A stretch of 64,000 nt of DNA from contig NZ_JAMZGF010000011.1 in assembly GCF_024158915.1 (NCBI RefSeq), forward strand, positions 42,499 through 106,498. The letters run 5' to 3'. This document shows positions 52,432-61,297 of the stretch, piece after piece. The number at the start of each line of letters is the position of its first letter. The first letter of the stretch is position 1. The stretch comes from Chryseobacterium sp. S0630 (lineage in GTDB: Bacteria > Bacteroidota > Bacteroidia > Flavobacteriales > Weeksellaceae). The notes under the pieces were generated by a model. The model was not told the origin of the DNA. It did no database searches and saw only the letters and a program-made list of their open reading frames with translations. Position numbers and translations under genes: made by a program.

Positions 52432-52460
52432 AAAGCTTCTTGTTTCGGGGAGCTTTTTTA
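52432..52460 (+). terminator. Terminator of the DUF6646-like gene
   Basis: Stem AAAGCT / AGCTTT extended by TC/GG pairs, with a T-run. It lies about 30 bp past the stop and just before the rseP promoter. Confidence 0.6.
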
Positions 52461-52491
52461 TTTGGCATAGTTTTGATAATTGTTACCTTTG
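52461..52491 (+). promoter_or_regulatory. Promoter of rseP
   Basis: TTTG (52461-52464), 19 nt, TACCTTTG (52484-52491): a perfect Bacteroidota-type promoter, about 25 bp upstream of the ATG. Confidence 0.7.
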
Positions 52492-52515
52492 CAAATTAAA
52501 ATCTAAAATTTATTA

Positions 52516-54006
52516 ATGGAAATAGCAATTAAACTTTTTCAGTTCATTCTGAGCATCTCTATACTTGTGCTTCTTCATGAACTTGGGCATTTCTTACCGG
52601 CAATATGGTTTAAGACCAGAGCAGAGAAGTTTTTCCTGTTTTTTGATCCTTATTTCTCCATATTCTCCATGAAGAAAATCAACGGAAAATGGCAGTATAA
52701 ATTTTTATCAAAAAACTTACCGGATTCTGAAGTAATAGAAGTGAACGGAAAGAAGGAAGAAGTTCCTATCGATATATCAAAACTTCCGGATAACGACTGG
52801 AGAAAACACCCAGAGCAAACGAAATACGGTATCGGATGGCTTCCTTTTGGAGGGTATGTAAAAATTGCCGGAATGGTGGATGAAAGTATGGATACTGCCC
52901 AAATGAAAAAACCGGCAGAACCATGGGAATTCAGATCAAAACCGGCTTGGCAGAGGCTGATCATTATGTTGGGAGGAGTTACAGTTAACTTTTTCCTTGC
53001 ATGGTTAATCTACAGCTGTCTTTCTTTCTTTAACGGAGAAACGTATACGGATATCACAAAATTCAACAACGGTATTGAAGCGACTTCAGCAGGAAAGAAA
53101 ATGGGATTCCAGAATGGTGACAAAATCATCAGCGTAGACGGAAAACCTGCGGAAAGACTTGAAAATACTTCAATCAATATTCTATTAGGAGATCATGTTA
53201 CCGTAAACAGAAACGGGCAGGAAGTTACTTTCCCGGTGAATGCAGATGGTGTAGCAGATGTTCTTAAACAGAAAGAAGCAAGACTATATATCACCCCAAG
53301 AGTTTCTATGGTTGTTGATTCATTAGCGACTCCTTCTTCTCAGGCATCTGGTCTAGCAAAAGGTGATAAAATTGTAGGAATCAATGGTAAGAAAGCAGCA
53401 TTCTTTGATGAAGTAAGCGCTCTTTTAAGTGAAAATAAAGGAAAAACAATTTCTGTAGACGTTGAAAGAAACGGAGCTCTACAAACATTACCGGCAGTTT
53501 CTGTAGATAAAAACGGAAAATTAGGTATCGCAATTGACACAAAAAGCATCGCTAAAAATATTGTAACGAATAAAAAATATTCTTTCGGTGAGGCTATTCC
53601 AAGAGGATTTACAAGAACTATTGAAGCATTAACAACTCAGGTTAAGCAGTTCAAAATTATGTTCAACTCTAAAGTTCAGGGTTATAAGAACGTTGGAGGT
53701 CCTATTGCTATTGTAAAGAATATGCCTGTGGATAAAGATGCGGATGGAAGCGTTAAGATCAACTGGGTTGCTTTCTGGAGCTTTACAGCAATGTTCTCCG
53801 TATGGTTGGCATTCCTGAACCTTATTCCTATTCCGGGACTTGATGGTGGACACGTTTTATTTACTTTATATGAAATTATTGTAGGGAAACCTGTTCCGCA
53901 GAAAGTTTTGGAAAACGCACAGATGATTGGAGTTATCTTCCTGTTAGGATTGATGTTACTGATCTTTGGAAGCGACATCTTCAAAGTATTTATGGGTAAA
54001 TTATAA
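52516..54006 (+). CDS. rseP: Site-2 intramembrane metalloprotease RseP
   Basis: Zinc protease that cleaves membrane-bound regulators such as anti-sigma factors, 496 aa. The active site HELGH (residues 21-25) is in the first TM helix, and the second zinc-binding motif PGLDGGH lies near residue 440. PDZ-like domains lie between about residues 190 and 370 (KMGFQNGDKIISVDGKPAER, SGLAKGDKIVGINGKKA). The final helix is MIGVIFLLGLMLLIFGSDIF. It could act on the anti-sigma factor encoded at 18705-19313, but this is only a possibility. Confidence 0.94.
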   Translation: MEIAIKLFQFILSISILVLLHELGHFLPAIWFKTRAEKFFLFFDPYFSIFSMKKINGKWQYKFLSKNLPDSEVIEVNGKKEEVPIDISKLPDNDWRKHPEQTKYGIGWLPFGGYVKIAGMVDESMDTAQMKKPAEPWEFRSKPAWQRLIIMLGGVTVNFFLAWLIYSCLSFFNGETYTDITKFNNGIEATSAGKKMGFQNGDKIISVDGKPAERLENTSINILLGDHVTVNRNGQEVTFPVNADGVADVLKQKEARLYITPRVSMVVDSLATPSSQASGLAKGDKIVGINGKKAAFFDEVSALLSENKGKTISVDVERNGALQTLPAVSVDKNGKLGIAIDTKSIAKNIVTNKKYSFGEAIPRGFTRTIEALTTQVKQFKIMFNSKVQGYKNVGGPIAIVKNMPVDKDADGSVKINWVAFWSFTAMFSVWLAFLNLIPIPGLDGGHVLFTLYEIIVGKPVPQKVLENAQMIGVIFLLGLMLLIFGSDIFKVFMGKL

Positions 54007-54032
54007 ATTTTTTAAAATTTCTCTTAAAAATA

Positions 54033-54064
54033 TTTGTAGGGTATAAATATTCGTCCTATATTTG
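54033..54064 (+). promoter_or_regulatory. Promoter of tRNA-Asn copy 1
   Basis: TTTG (54033-54036), 20 nt, TATATTTG (54057-54064), 22 bp before the tRNA. The -7 part is identical in copy 2. Confidence 0.65.
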
Positions 54065-54086
54065 CACCACTTAAAACAAAGGACAT

Positions 54087-54160
54087 TCCTCCTTAGCTCA
54101 GTTGGTTAGAGCATCTGACTGTTAATCAGAGGGTCGCTGGTTCGAGCCCAGCAGGAGGAG
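54087..54160 (+). tRNA. tRNA-Asn (GTT), copy 1
   Basis: 74-nt cloverleaf: acceptor TCCTCCT / AGGAGGA, D-arm with AGCTCAGTTGG, anticodon loop CTGTTAA with anticodon GTT at 54121-54123, T-arm GCTGGTTCGAGCCCAGC, discriminator G. CCA is not encoded (next bases CAA). An identical tRNA sequence lies at 61177. Confidence 0.97.
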
Positions 54161-54161
54161 C

Positions 54162-54194
54162 AAAAAGACTTACAGAAATGTAGGTCTTTTTTTA
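54162..54194 (+). terminator. Terminator after tRNA-Asn copy 1
   Basis: Stem AAAGACTTAC / GTAGGTCTTT (one wobble) with a TTTTTTT tail. Copy 2 has a different hairpin, so the homology ends at the tRNA. Confidence 0.7.
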
Positions 54195-54851
54195 TGCCTT
54201 ACTATGAGCAATTTGACGGTGTTTGCAATTGAACACTTTAGTATATTTTCATATATCCCCAATTTGAATATACCAAGTACTGACAATAACGGAAAGATTA
54301 TTTTGAGTGGGACGTATGACCCGACTACAACACCAGCAGCTACATTGTATCAGATTACAACTTTCGGAACTAAAATAGATTTGTCTACAAATGGCATGAT
54401 GTGTAGCGAACTCATGATTGAGGGTTCGGATTTGTGATAAAAACAAACAAGACCAACAACAAACTGTATAAGACCCATAGACACCGCAAAAATCAACTTA
54501 AACAGTACAAATAAACTGTCTAAAAACAAGTATAAAACAGCCATAAAGCACTCATTTGCGGTCTTAAGGTGAAAGATAAATACTTCGGGAAAAGAATCTA
54601 CAATAGTAACAGGAATTTTCAATACTCCAGACCAACTGTCAAAAGATGAGGAATACATGATTTTAGATGATACATAGATTAAATCCCATACAAAATCTAC
54701 ATCTATATATAATGCGTCAAGTTTTGTCGCTTTGACAGTATATATTTGTATTATCAATCAAACAAAATATGATTTCCCATATTAAATGATTTAATGATTT
54801 TTATATATTTGCCGCCAAGAAAACTAAATAACTTTTAAATTTTACACATAA
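54195..54851. other. AT-rich spacer between tRNA-Asn copy 1 and the first lipoprotein toxin
   Basis: No convincing gene. An ORF at 54204-54437 (77 codons, with ISGTYDPTTTPA-like composition) and a minus-strand ORF at 54350-54757 have no recognisable domain. A 41-bp block at 54708-54748, with a core GTTTTGTCGCTTT and a TATATTTG box, matches 61682-61722 in the second cassette at 33 of 41 positions. Another shared block (54808-54851) leads into the lipoprotein start. The spacer may contain decayed coding DNA. Confidence 0.5.
54804..54811 (+). promoter_or_regulatory. -7 box of lipoprotein toxin 1
   Basis: TATATTTG (TAnnTTTG), 40 bp before the ATG; the downstream GCCGCCAAGAAAACTAAATA is identical before the second toxin gene. 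No TTG at -33. Confidence 0.5.
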
Positions 54852-56506
54852 ATGAAAAACAAATTTATTGCGAAGTTACTCACATTAGTAACTATTATGG
54901 TCTTGTTATATTCCTGTAGAAATGAACTAACACCAGAACAAGAAACCAACAACAGTAGTCAATTCAGACCAATATCTAAAACAATTCGTCTAGAACAAAG
55001 CAAACACAAATTAGTTCTTAAAACTGAATTACAAAAAGCACAAGACAATCTAACAGAAATCAAAACCAACATATCAGGCAAATCAGTTGATTTTGCTAAT
55101 GGAGTTTCGATTGACACAGACAATGTAACTTACATTGAATATGGACCCACTTTCCATACCTACACATTTAATCTAGTTAGAGAAAATGCTTCTGAAAATG
55201 CACAATTAGAAAATTTGGTATTATCTTCATTACCTGACGGAAGTTACAAAGAGCTTTTAGTGACTTATAATTTCACTTCGCAGGAAAAAAAGATTTACTT
55301 GCAGGAAAAGGAGTGAAAACAGCTGGTAAAACTACAGCTATTGAACTTGCAAAAGGGACTTATGGTGGGGTGATTTCTAATAGAAGTATGGGAGGTGCCG
55401 AATCATGTTCTTACCAAACGGTAGATATGGTTTTTTCCTGCTATACAGGCGAGCATCATTCGGGTAATGAAAGTACTTGGGGTGGCTGTAATTGGCAAAA
55501 TGCCGATGGAGGCTATCCCCCTCTACATATTACTACAGTTGCATTAGTTTGTACAGCAAGTACGGCCTTGGGAGATGATGGTGCACCAGGAGGTGGAACT
55601 GGTTCTGGTGATGGAGGTGGTTTGGGAGGTGGAAATAATACAGAAACTCCCACAATTCCAACTCTTAGCAGATTCTTTTTTTACGTTAAAAAACTTCCAG
55701 TAGATTTGAAGGCTATTATTAATGATACTGCAAATACTGAGTTTTATGACGGTTTTAAAACTTACTATGATGTTAACTATGGAAGTGTGGAAGTTGAAGA
55801 ATTTATTACATGGGCATTACAATTCAAACAAAATAATCCAACCATTTCTTGGCGTCAATTTGAGAACTGGTTTTTAACCAAGTCCGAAGGAGCTGACGGA
55901 GAACCTATTGATAATCTTGATGATGTTCTTAATACCATAAACTACCAAAATAAGCAAATGCCAACATACTCTCAATTTGTTGGAGCTTTTCCAAAATTGG
56001 ATTATCCAGGCTATCCAGGTTACTTCAAGCAAATGCCAGCTTCTCAAATCTACCCTATGGTGGGTGGTAATCTTGAATATTTATATAATAGTTCAGGTCA
56101 GGATACTGGTCCATATAGAAACGCATGTACAGTAAGATTTTCATTAGCTATGAACAGATTAGGATTTTATATACCCAATAATTCACTTAGCAGACAGGGG
56201 GCACGTGAAAATGGACAACCAAGATATTATTATTTACAAGCAAAAACGGCAGGAGATTTTATGTCAAAAATATTTGGAAATCCAACTCATATATTAGAAG
56301 GTACAGATGCTAATAATCCTGATAAAGTGGCAAAGTTTTTGGAAGGTAAAACTGGAATATATGTTATTGTTAATAATAATTCAACTACTGCTGGATATAC
56401 AGGGCATGTTGATTTAATCCAAAATGGACATATACCTGGGGGTGCAAATGCTACTAATGTTCCTGGCGGGATTAAATCAATCAGAATTTGGGAATTTAAA
56501 CCTTAA
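54852..56506 (+). pseudogene. Lipoprotein polymorphic toxin with Tae4-like C-terminus, split by a frameshift
   Basis: Two ORFs (54852-55316 and 55313-56506) form one gene when compared with the intact paralogue at 61838. The first part has a lipobox LLYSC (Cys22) and the shared N-terminal domain. The break is at an A7 run (55285-55291) in A AAA AAG; the paralogue has A8. A -1 shift would give about 551 aa in the paralogue's register (EKKDLLAGK). The second part contains the Cys-rich WGGCNWQNADGGYPP region, a Gly-rich linker (GGGTGSGDGGGLGGG) and TPTIPTL, then a toxin domain with YRNACTVRFSLAMNRLGF and GYTGHVDL. These are the Cys and His motifs of the Tae4 peptidoglycan amidase family. Called pseudogene for caution; it could be recoded or a sequencing error. 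Confidence 0.7.
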
Positions 56507-56527
56507 AGTTAATTTAAAAATAAAAAA

Positions 56528-56974
56528 ATGAAAAAGATATTTTTTATTCTTATCATCCTGACTTCTTGTGGAGTGCAATCTCAAGAAAATTATTTAGAGG
56601 AAAAGAAAGAAGCAATTCAACTGATTAAAAAATTAGATTCTTTATATTTAAAAAAGGATGAAACACTAAATTCTTTATTTGCAAATAATATTCAGTGCAG
56701 TATTTGTGAGATTGAAAATGGATATGATAATCAATACATAATAGAAAACAAAAAATTCGTCCAAAATAATCTTCAAGAAGTAATCAAGTTACTAGATTAT
56801 AAATTATTGCAAAATTCTCATTCAACTTTTACTAAACAAGGAACTAATTTTGTTTTATCATATTCAACAGTCAATCCCAATAAAAAAACAGAATTTGAAG
56901 GAGCATCTGCTATAGTTACATTAAAAAAAGAAAATGGAAATTTAAAAATATCTTCTATAGAAACTATTCCATAA
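56528..56974 (+). CDS. Small lipoprotein, candidate immunity protein of toxin 1, 148 aa
   Basis: No family recognised. The N-terminus is a short lipoprotein signal with LTSC (Cys14), so the protein sits in the periplasm or on a membrane, where an amidase would act. The mature part is Lys/Glu/Asn-rich with EKKEAIQLIKKLDSLYLK, a CSIC motif (about 57-60) and a beta-rich end (SYSTVNPNKKTEFEGASAIV). It starts 22 bp after the amidase-like toxin and ends at a strong hairpin, as immunity genes do. Immunity is inferred from position and localisation only. Confidence 0.6.
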   Translation: MKKIFFILIILTSCGVQSQENYLEEKKEAIQLIKKLDSLYLKKDETLNSLFANNIQCSICEIENGYDNQYIIENKKFVQNNLQEVIKLLDYKLLQNSHSTFTKQGTNFVLSYSTVNPNKKTEFEGASAIVTLKKENGNLKISSIETIP

Positions 56975-57025
56975 GATTAATTACCAATTTCTTTTAAGAT
57001 AATATAAAAGTCTTTAAGCTAAATA

Positions 57026-57075
57026 AAAAAATGATTGGTTATACCACCGACAGGTAAAGCCAATCATTTTTATTT
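57026..57075. terminator. Bidirectional terminator after toxin 1 cassette
   Basis: Long stem AAAAATGATTGG / CCAATCATTTTT with a loop of about 21 bases; T-runs on both sides. It also faces the minus-strand ORF at 57164. Confidence 0.65.
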
Positions 57076-57163
57076 TAGAAATATTATCAAAAATTTGATT
57101 ATACAGATATCGACAACTTTTAAAAAAAAATAATGACCCCTATTACCAGAAAACTATATCAAA

Positions 57164-57508
57164 TTATCTTACAGGCCGATTTATAACCGTTGGAGAAATT
57201 GTTTTTTCTTTCATCTTATAATTAATAATTGAATCTACTTTTTTCGCAGAAATTGAATCAATATTCTTTTTCAAATTCTTATTGACAATTAATTTTTGTT
57301 TTTCAAACTGTGTTAAATTAAGATATCCAAAAAAAGATAACGCCCCCAAAACACCAACAGGTATATAGGCATACCATATTTTATATAAATCTCGAGTAGA
57401 AAATAGTATTAAAGTAACAAAAACTGAAAGAGCTGTTGCTAAAGAAAGCATAAATAATAATGATTCCCAAACACTATCTATAAATTTATAAGCTGGTATT
57501 GAAGACAA
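57164..57508 (-). CDS. Possible truncated small membrane protein
   Basis: Open frame of 114 codons with two hydrophobic segments (LFMLSLATALSVFVTLILF and WYAYIPVGVLGALSFFGYL) and a Lys-rich tail. No ATG start is seen at the 5' end; the frame begins at TTG (57508) and stays open for about 16 further codons (reading FTAIITFVLSS) before a stop. ATG 57451 is inside the first helix. This looks like a membrane protein gene that lost its 5' end, or a chance ORF. No family is offered. Confidence 0.35.
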   Translation of the reverse strand: MSSIPAYKFIDSVWESLLFMLSLATALSVFVTLILFSTRDLYKIWYAYIPVGVLGALSFFGYLNLTQFEKQKLIVNKNLKKNIDSISAKKVDSIINYKMKEKTISPTVINRPVR

Positions 57509-57692
57509 AACAAATGTTATAATAGCTGTAAAAACTTCAGCTTTTAAAGCATTTTACCTGTAACTATTTCGTTAATAATCCGACTATTCTTTTTAGAGTA
57601 ATACGGATCGAGAAAATCCTCACAATACGCTCTACAACGGCAAAGAATAATAAAAACCAATATATAGTATTGAATAAATACCCAATTGTACC

Positions 57693-60600
57693 ATGAAGAA
57701 AACTATTATTTCGTTATTCACAGCATTTTCTATTATAGGAATTTCGGCGCAGGAAAAGTCTTATTTTTTATCAAGTCCTTCATTGAGTCCTGATGGAAAA
57801 ACAGCTTACTTCTCTTATGACGGTGACATCTGGAAAGCAGATTCCAATGGAGGAAATGCTTCAAGAATTACCGCACTGGATGGAGAAGAAATCAACCCCC
57901 GACTTTCTCCGGATGGGAAATGGCTTGCATTCAGTTCTAACCAATACGGAAATTATGATGTTTATCTAATGCCCGCAGGAGGCGGAACCATCAAGCAGCT
58001 GACTTTCCATACCGGAAGAGACGAAATGGAAAGTTGGGCATGGGACAGTAAAACGATTTATTTTACTTCCACCAGAAATAATAATTTCGGAAGTTTTAAA
58101 ACCACAATTGAAGGAAAAACTCCAGAAAAACTTTTCAATAATTACTTTAACTATACCAATGGACTTGTGGAAACTCCTGCAGGAGAATATCTTTTCACAA
58201 GCTCATCTGAAAGCGCCCATCAGGTACAGAGAAAACGTTATAAGGGAGAAAATAATCCTGATATTCTCGGATACAATCCAAAAAGCAATTCTTTCAAACA
58301 GTACACCAACTATGAAGGAAAAGATTTCAATCCAAGTGTAGATAAAAATGGTATTATCTATTTTATTTCTGATGAGAACAATGGAGAATACAATCTTTAT
58401 AAAATTGAAAATGGTAAAAAAACTGCTTTAACGCAATTTGATACTTCTATTAAAAAACCTTTTGTTTCAGCCGACGGATCCAAAGTTATTTTTGAAAAGG
58501 ATTATCAGCTTTATACTTATGATGTAGCCTCAAAAAAAACAACTCTACTCAACATCAGTCTGAATACCAATAAAACCCTGGAAAAAGCTCAGAATTTCAA
58601 TGTGGAAAATAATATTTCCTATTATGATGTATCTCCGGACGGTAAAAAAATGGCATTCATAAGCCGTGGTATCATATTCGTTTCTGACATTGAAGGAAAG
58701 TTTGCCCAGCAGGTTTCTGACGGTAAAGAACGTGCTATGGAAGTAAAATGGCTGAAAGACAACCGTACTTTACTTTACAATCAGACTTATAACGGATATC
58801 AAAACTGGTTTACGATTCAGGCAGACGGAAAAGGACAGCCAAAGCAATTAACGGAAGATTTACGAAATAACCGCAGCATCACCCTGAACAACGACCTTTC
58901 AAAAGCCGTTTACTTAAGCGGAAGAGATGAAGTAAGATTATTGGATTTAAAAAGTTTAAAATCCACTACCATTGTAAAAGATGAAATCTGGGCATTCCAA
59001 AACTCAAGACCTTCTTTCTCGCCAAACAATGAATATGTATTATTTTCTGCAAAAAGAAACTTCGAACTCGATATTTTCATCTATAATATCAAAAAAGCAC
59101 AGACTTTAAACCTTACCAACACTGGAGTTTCAGAGGAAGATCCTGTGTGGTCTCCAAACGGCAAGTATATTTATTTCGCAAGTGACAGAACCAATCCGTC
59201 TTACCCTCTAGGCATGCAGAAATCTAACATTTACCGCATGGCTCTGGATTGGTTTGATGAACCTTTTAAATCTGAAAAATTCGACAGTCTTTTCACTGAA
59301 GAAAAGAAGGAAACAAAATCTTCGGATAAAGAAAAGGATAAAGATAAGAAGGACAAAAAAGGGGAAGACAAGGATAAAGAGGACAAAGAGAAAAAAGAAG
59401 AAAAAGAACCGGTAATCAAAGAGCTGAAAGTAAATCCTGAAGATACCCTGGACAGAATTGAACTGGTAACCGACCGATATGGATATCAGGATGATCCGAC
59501 CGTTTTTGCCGATGATAAAAAAGAGATTCTATTATTTAATTCTAATCAGGATAATGGAAAAAGACAACTATACAAAAAGGTTTTCACCGATTTTGAGCCT
59601 GCCAAATCTGAAAAAGTATTTGATAAAGCAGCTTATTATTTAACCAAAAATGAGAAAAACCTATTCGCTCTGATAGAAGGTAATATCTACAAAACAACTG
59701 TTGCTGCATTAAAGCCTGAGAAAATCAATATCCAATATAGCTTTGATAAAGATCTGGCATCAGAATTTACTCAGATGTATGCTGAAGCATGGACAGGTGT
59801 GGAAGAAAACTTCTACGACGAAAAATTCCATGGTATCGACTGGAAAGCCAAAAAGGAGCAGTATGCAAAGTATCTTCCGTATGTAAATAACAGAAATGAT
59901 CTGCGAATTTTATTGAATGATCTTCTGGGTGAGCTTAATTCTTCACATACCGGATTTTCATCTACTGGAAAAGAGGAAACTGTATTCCTGAACTATTTCA
60001 CCAACGAAACCGGAATTATCTTCAAAAAAGACCAGCCTTACACGGTAGAAAGCATTGTAAGAAAATCTCCCGCTTACCGTTCAGGAGTTGACATCAAACC
60101 CGGAGATCAACTGACTTCTGTAAACGGAAAAAAGATTGATCAAAACGAAAATATCGAAACCTATTTCACAAGCCCTAAAAAACAGGATGAACTTGTTCTT
60201 ACCTTCAACCGTGATGGTAAAACTGTAACAACCAAAGTACATCCGATTTCTAATGGGGAATTAAAAGGGTTGCTTTACGATGATTGGATCTATAACAATC
60301 ATCAGCGTGTAGACAAGCTTAGCAACAACCGTATTGCCTACTCTTGCATGAAAAACATGTCTACTGATGAACTGGACCGATTCCTTCTGGATATGGTAGA
60401 ACAGGAGAACAGAAAGGACGCTGTTATTCTCGATTTACGCTACAACACAGGTGGAAATGTTCATGATAAAGTATTGAATTTCCTTTCTCAGAGACCTTAT
60501 CTGCAATGGAAATACCGTGAAGGAAAAATAACCACACAACCGAACTTCGCTCCTTCCGGAAAACCTATTGTTCTTCTGATCAACGAAGCTTCATTAAGTG

Positions 60601-60884
60601 ATGCTGAAATGACAGCAGCCGGGTTCAAAGCTCTAAAGCTGGGTAAAATTATCGGTCAGGATACTTATCGATGGATTATTTTCACTTCAGCAAAAGGGTT
60701 GGTAGACGGATCTTCTTATAGACTTCCTTCATGGGGAACTTACACATTAGACGGGCAGAACCTGGAAAAAACAGGTGTAAAACCTGATATTTATGTTAAA
60801 AATACCTTTATGGACCGTCTTCAGAACAATGATCCACAACTGGAAAGAGCTGTTCAGGAAATTCTTAAAGATTTAAAGAAATAA
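57693..60884 (+). CDS. Tricorn-like S41 protease with N-terminal propeller, 1063 aa
   Basis: Exported protein with a signal peptide (about 1-19, ending GISAQ). A beta-propeller of PD40/TolB-like blades covers about 20-530 (LSPDGKTAYFSYDGDIWK, WSPNGKYIYFASDRT). A strongly charged Lys/Asp/Glu stretch (about 534-572) follows, then a second domain (about 580-690), a PDZ domain (around 780-860, KSPAYRSGVDIKPGDQL) and an S41 peptidase. Catalytic Ser967 is in NEASLSDAEM, with HTGFS earlier contributing His. It degrades peptides in the periplasm, as tricorn/C-terminal processing proteases do. It is transcribed alone between the two toxin cassettes and looks like a housekeeping chromosomal gene. Confidence 0.9.
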   Translation: MKKTIISLFTAFSIIGISAQEKSYFLSSPSLSPDGKTAYFSYDGDIWKADSNGGNASRITALDGEEINPRLSPDGKWLAFSSNQYGNYDVYLMPAGGGTIKQLTFHTGRDEMESWAWDSKTIYFTSTRNNNFGSFKTTIEGKTPEKLFNNYFNYTNGLVETPAGEYLFTSSSESAHQVQRKRYKGENNPDILGYNPKSNSFKQYTNYEGKDFNPSVDKNGIIYFISDENNGEYNLYKIENGKKTALTQFDTSIKKPFVSADGSKVIFEKDYQLYTYDVASKKTTLLNISLNTNKTLEKAQNFNVENNISYYDVSPDGKKMAFISRGIIFVSDIEGKFAQQVSDGKERAMEVKWLKDNRTLLYNQTYNGYQNWFTIQADGKGQPKQLTEDLRNNRSITLNNDLSKAVYLSGRDEVRLLDLKSLKSTTIVKDEIWAFQNSRPSFSPNNEYVLFSAKRNFELDIFIYNIKKAQTLNLTNTGVSEEDPVWSPNGKYIYFASDRTNPSYPLGMQKSNIYRMALDWFDEPFKSEKFDSLFTEEKKETKSSDKEKDKDKKDKKGEDKDKEDKEKKEEKEPVIKELKVNPEDTLDRIELVTDRYGYQDDPTVFADDKKEILLFNSNQDNGKRQLYKKVFTDFEPAKSEKVFDKAAYYLTKNEKNLFALIEGNIYKTTVAALKPEKINIQYSFDKDLASEFTQMYAEAWTGVEENFYDEKFHGIDWKAKKEQYAKYLPYVNNRNDLRILLNDLLGELNSSHTGFSSTGKEETVFLNYFTNETGIIFKKDQPYTVESIVRKSPAYRSGVDIKPGDQLTSVNGKKIDQNENIETYFTSPKKQDELVLTFNRDGKTVTTKVHPISNGELKGLLYDDWIYNNHQRVDKLSNNRIAYSCMKNMSTDELDRFLLDMVEQENRKDAVILDLRYNTGGNVHDKVLNFLSQRPYLQWKYREGKITTQPNFAPSGKPIVLLINEASLSDAEMTAAGFKALKLGKIIGQDTYRWIIFTSAKGLVDGSSYRLPSWGTYTLDGQNLEKTGVKPDIYVKNTFMDRLQNNDPQLERAVQEILKDLKK

Positions 60885-61123
60885 ATAGAGTCCTGTAAAA
60901 CTGCAGACAAATATATCTGATGCTGAAATAGCGGTTATTTTCACCGTTATTTCAGAACCAGATTAAAGCTAAAAACCCTGAAGATGTAAGTTATTATTCT
61001 AATTAAACCATTTTGGCTTCTATATTTCTAAGAATATTTCTGGAATCAATTTAAAAAGACAAAATATTTCTTATTGAATTTCAACACATTTAGTCAAAAA
61101 TCATCAAGAATAAAGGATAAAAC
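60885..61123. other. Spacer before tRNA-Asn copy 2
   Basis: No gene. It contains an inverted repeat CTGAAATAGCGGT / ACCGTTATTTCAG (60923-60955, 13 bp with one wobble) without a T-run. This may stabilise or end the protease mRNA. Confidence 0.45.
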
Positions 61124-61154
61124 TTGCTTGGTACGGATATTCCTATTATATTTG
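61124..61154 (+). promoter_or_regulatory. Promoter of tRNA-Asn copy 2
   Basis: TTG (61124-61126), 20 nt, TATATTTG (61147-61154). From 61147 through the tRNA end it differs from copy 1 at one position only. Confidence 0.65.
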
Positions 61155-61176
61155 CACCACTTAAAACAAAGGAAAT

Positions 61177-61250
61177 TCCTCCTTAGCTCAGTTGGTTAGA
61201 GCATCTGACTGTTAATCAGAGGGTCGCTGGTTCGAGCCCAGCAGGAGGAG
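61177..61250 (+). tRNA. tRNA-Asn (GTT), copy 2
   Basis: Identical to the tRNA at 54087: acceptor TCCTCCT / AGGAGGA, anticodon GTT at 61211-61213, T-arm GCTGGTTCGAGCCCAGC, discriminator G. Here CCA follows directly in the genome (61251-61253). The upstream leader is also nearly identical, so a recent duplication of about 104 bp is visible. Confidence 0.97.
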
Positions 61251-61260
61251 CCACATTATC

Positions 61261-61297
61261 AAGGAGTTACGATATTTAATTATTGTAACTCTTTTTT
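61261..61297 (+). terminator. Terminator after tRNA-Asn copy 2
   Basis: Stem AAGGAGTTAC / GTAACTCTTT (one wobble) with a TTTTTT tail. Different from the hairpin after copy 1. Confidence 0.7.

Noticed and set aside
54204..54437. Plus-strand ORF of 77 codons right after tRNA-Asn copy 1
   Set aside because: Begins next to the tRNA terminator, has no promoter, domain or counterpart after tRNA copy 2. At best a remnant.
54350..54757. Minus-strand ORF of 135 codons in the first spacer
   Set aside because: Only a TTG start, no recognised domain. Kept as a remark because part of it resembles the minus-strand ORF of the second spacer, but not called a gene.
54057..61250. Whole region between the tRNA-Asn copies as one integrated genomic island
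   Set aside because: No integrase, conjugation or phage genes are present, and the large S41 protease looks like an ordinary chromosomal gene. A duplication of small cassettes explains the data better.
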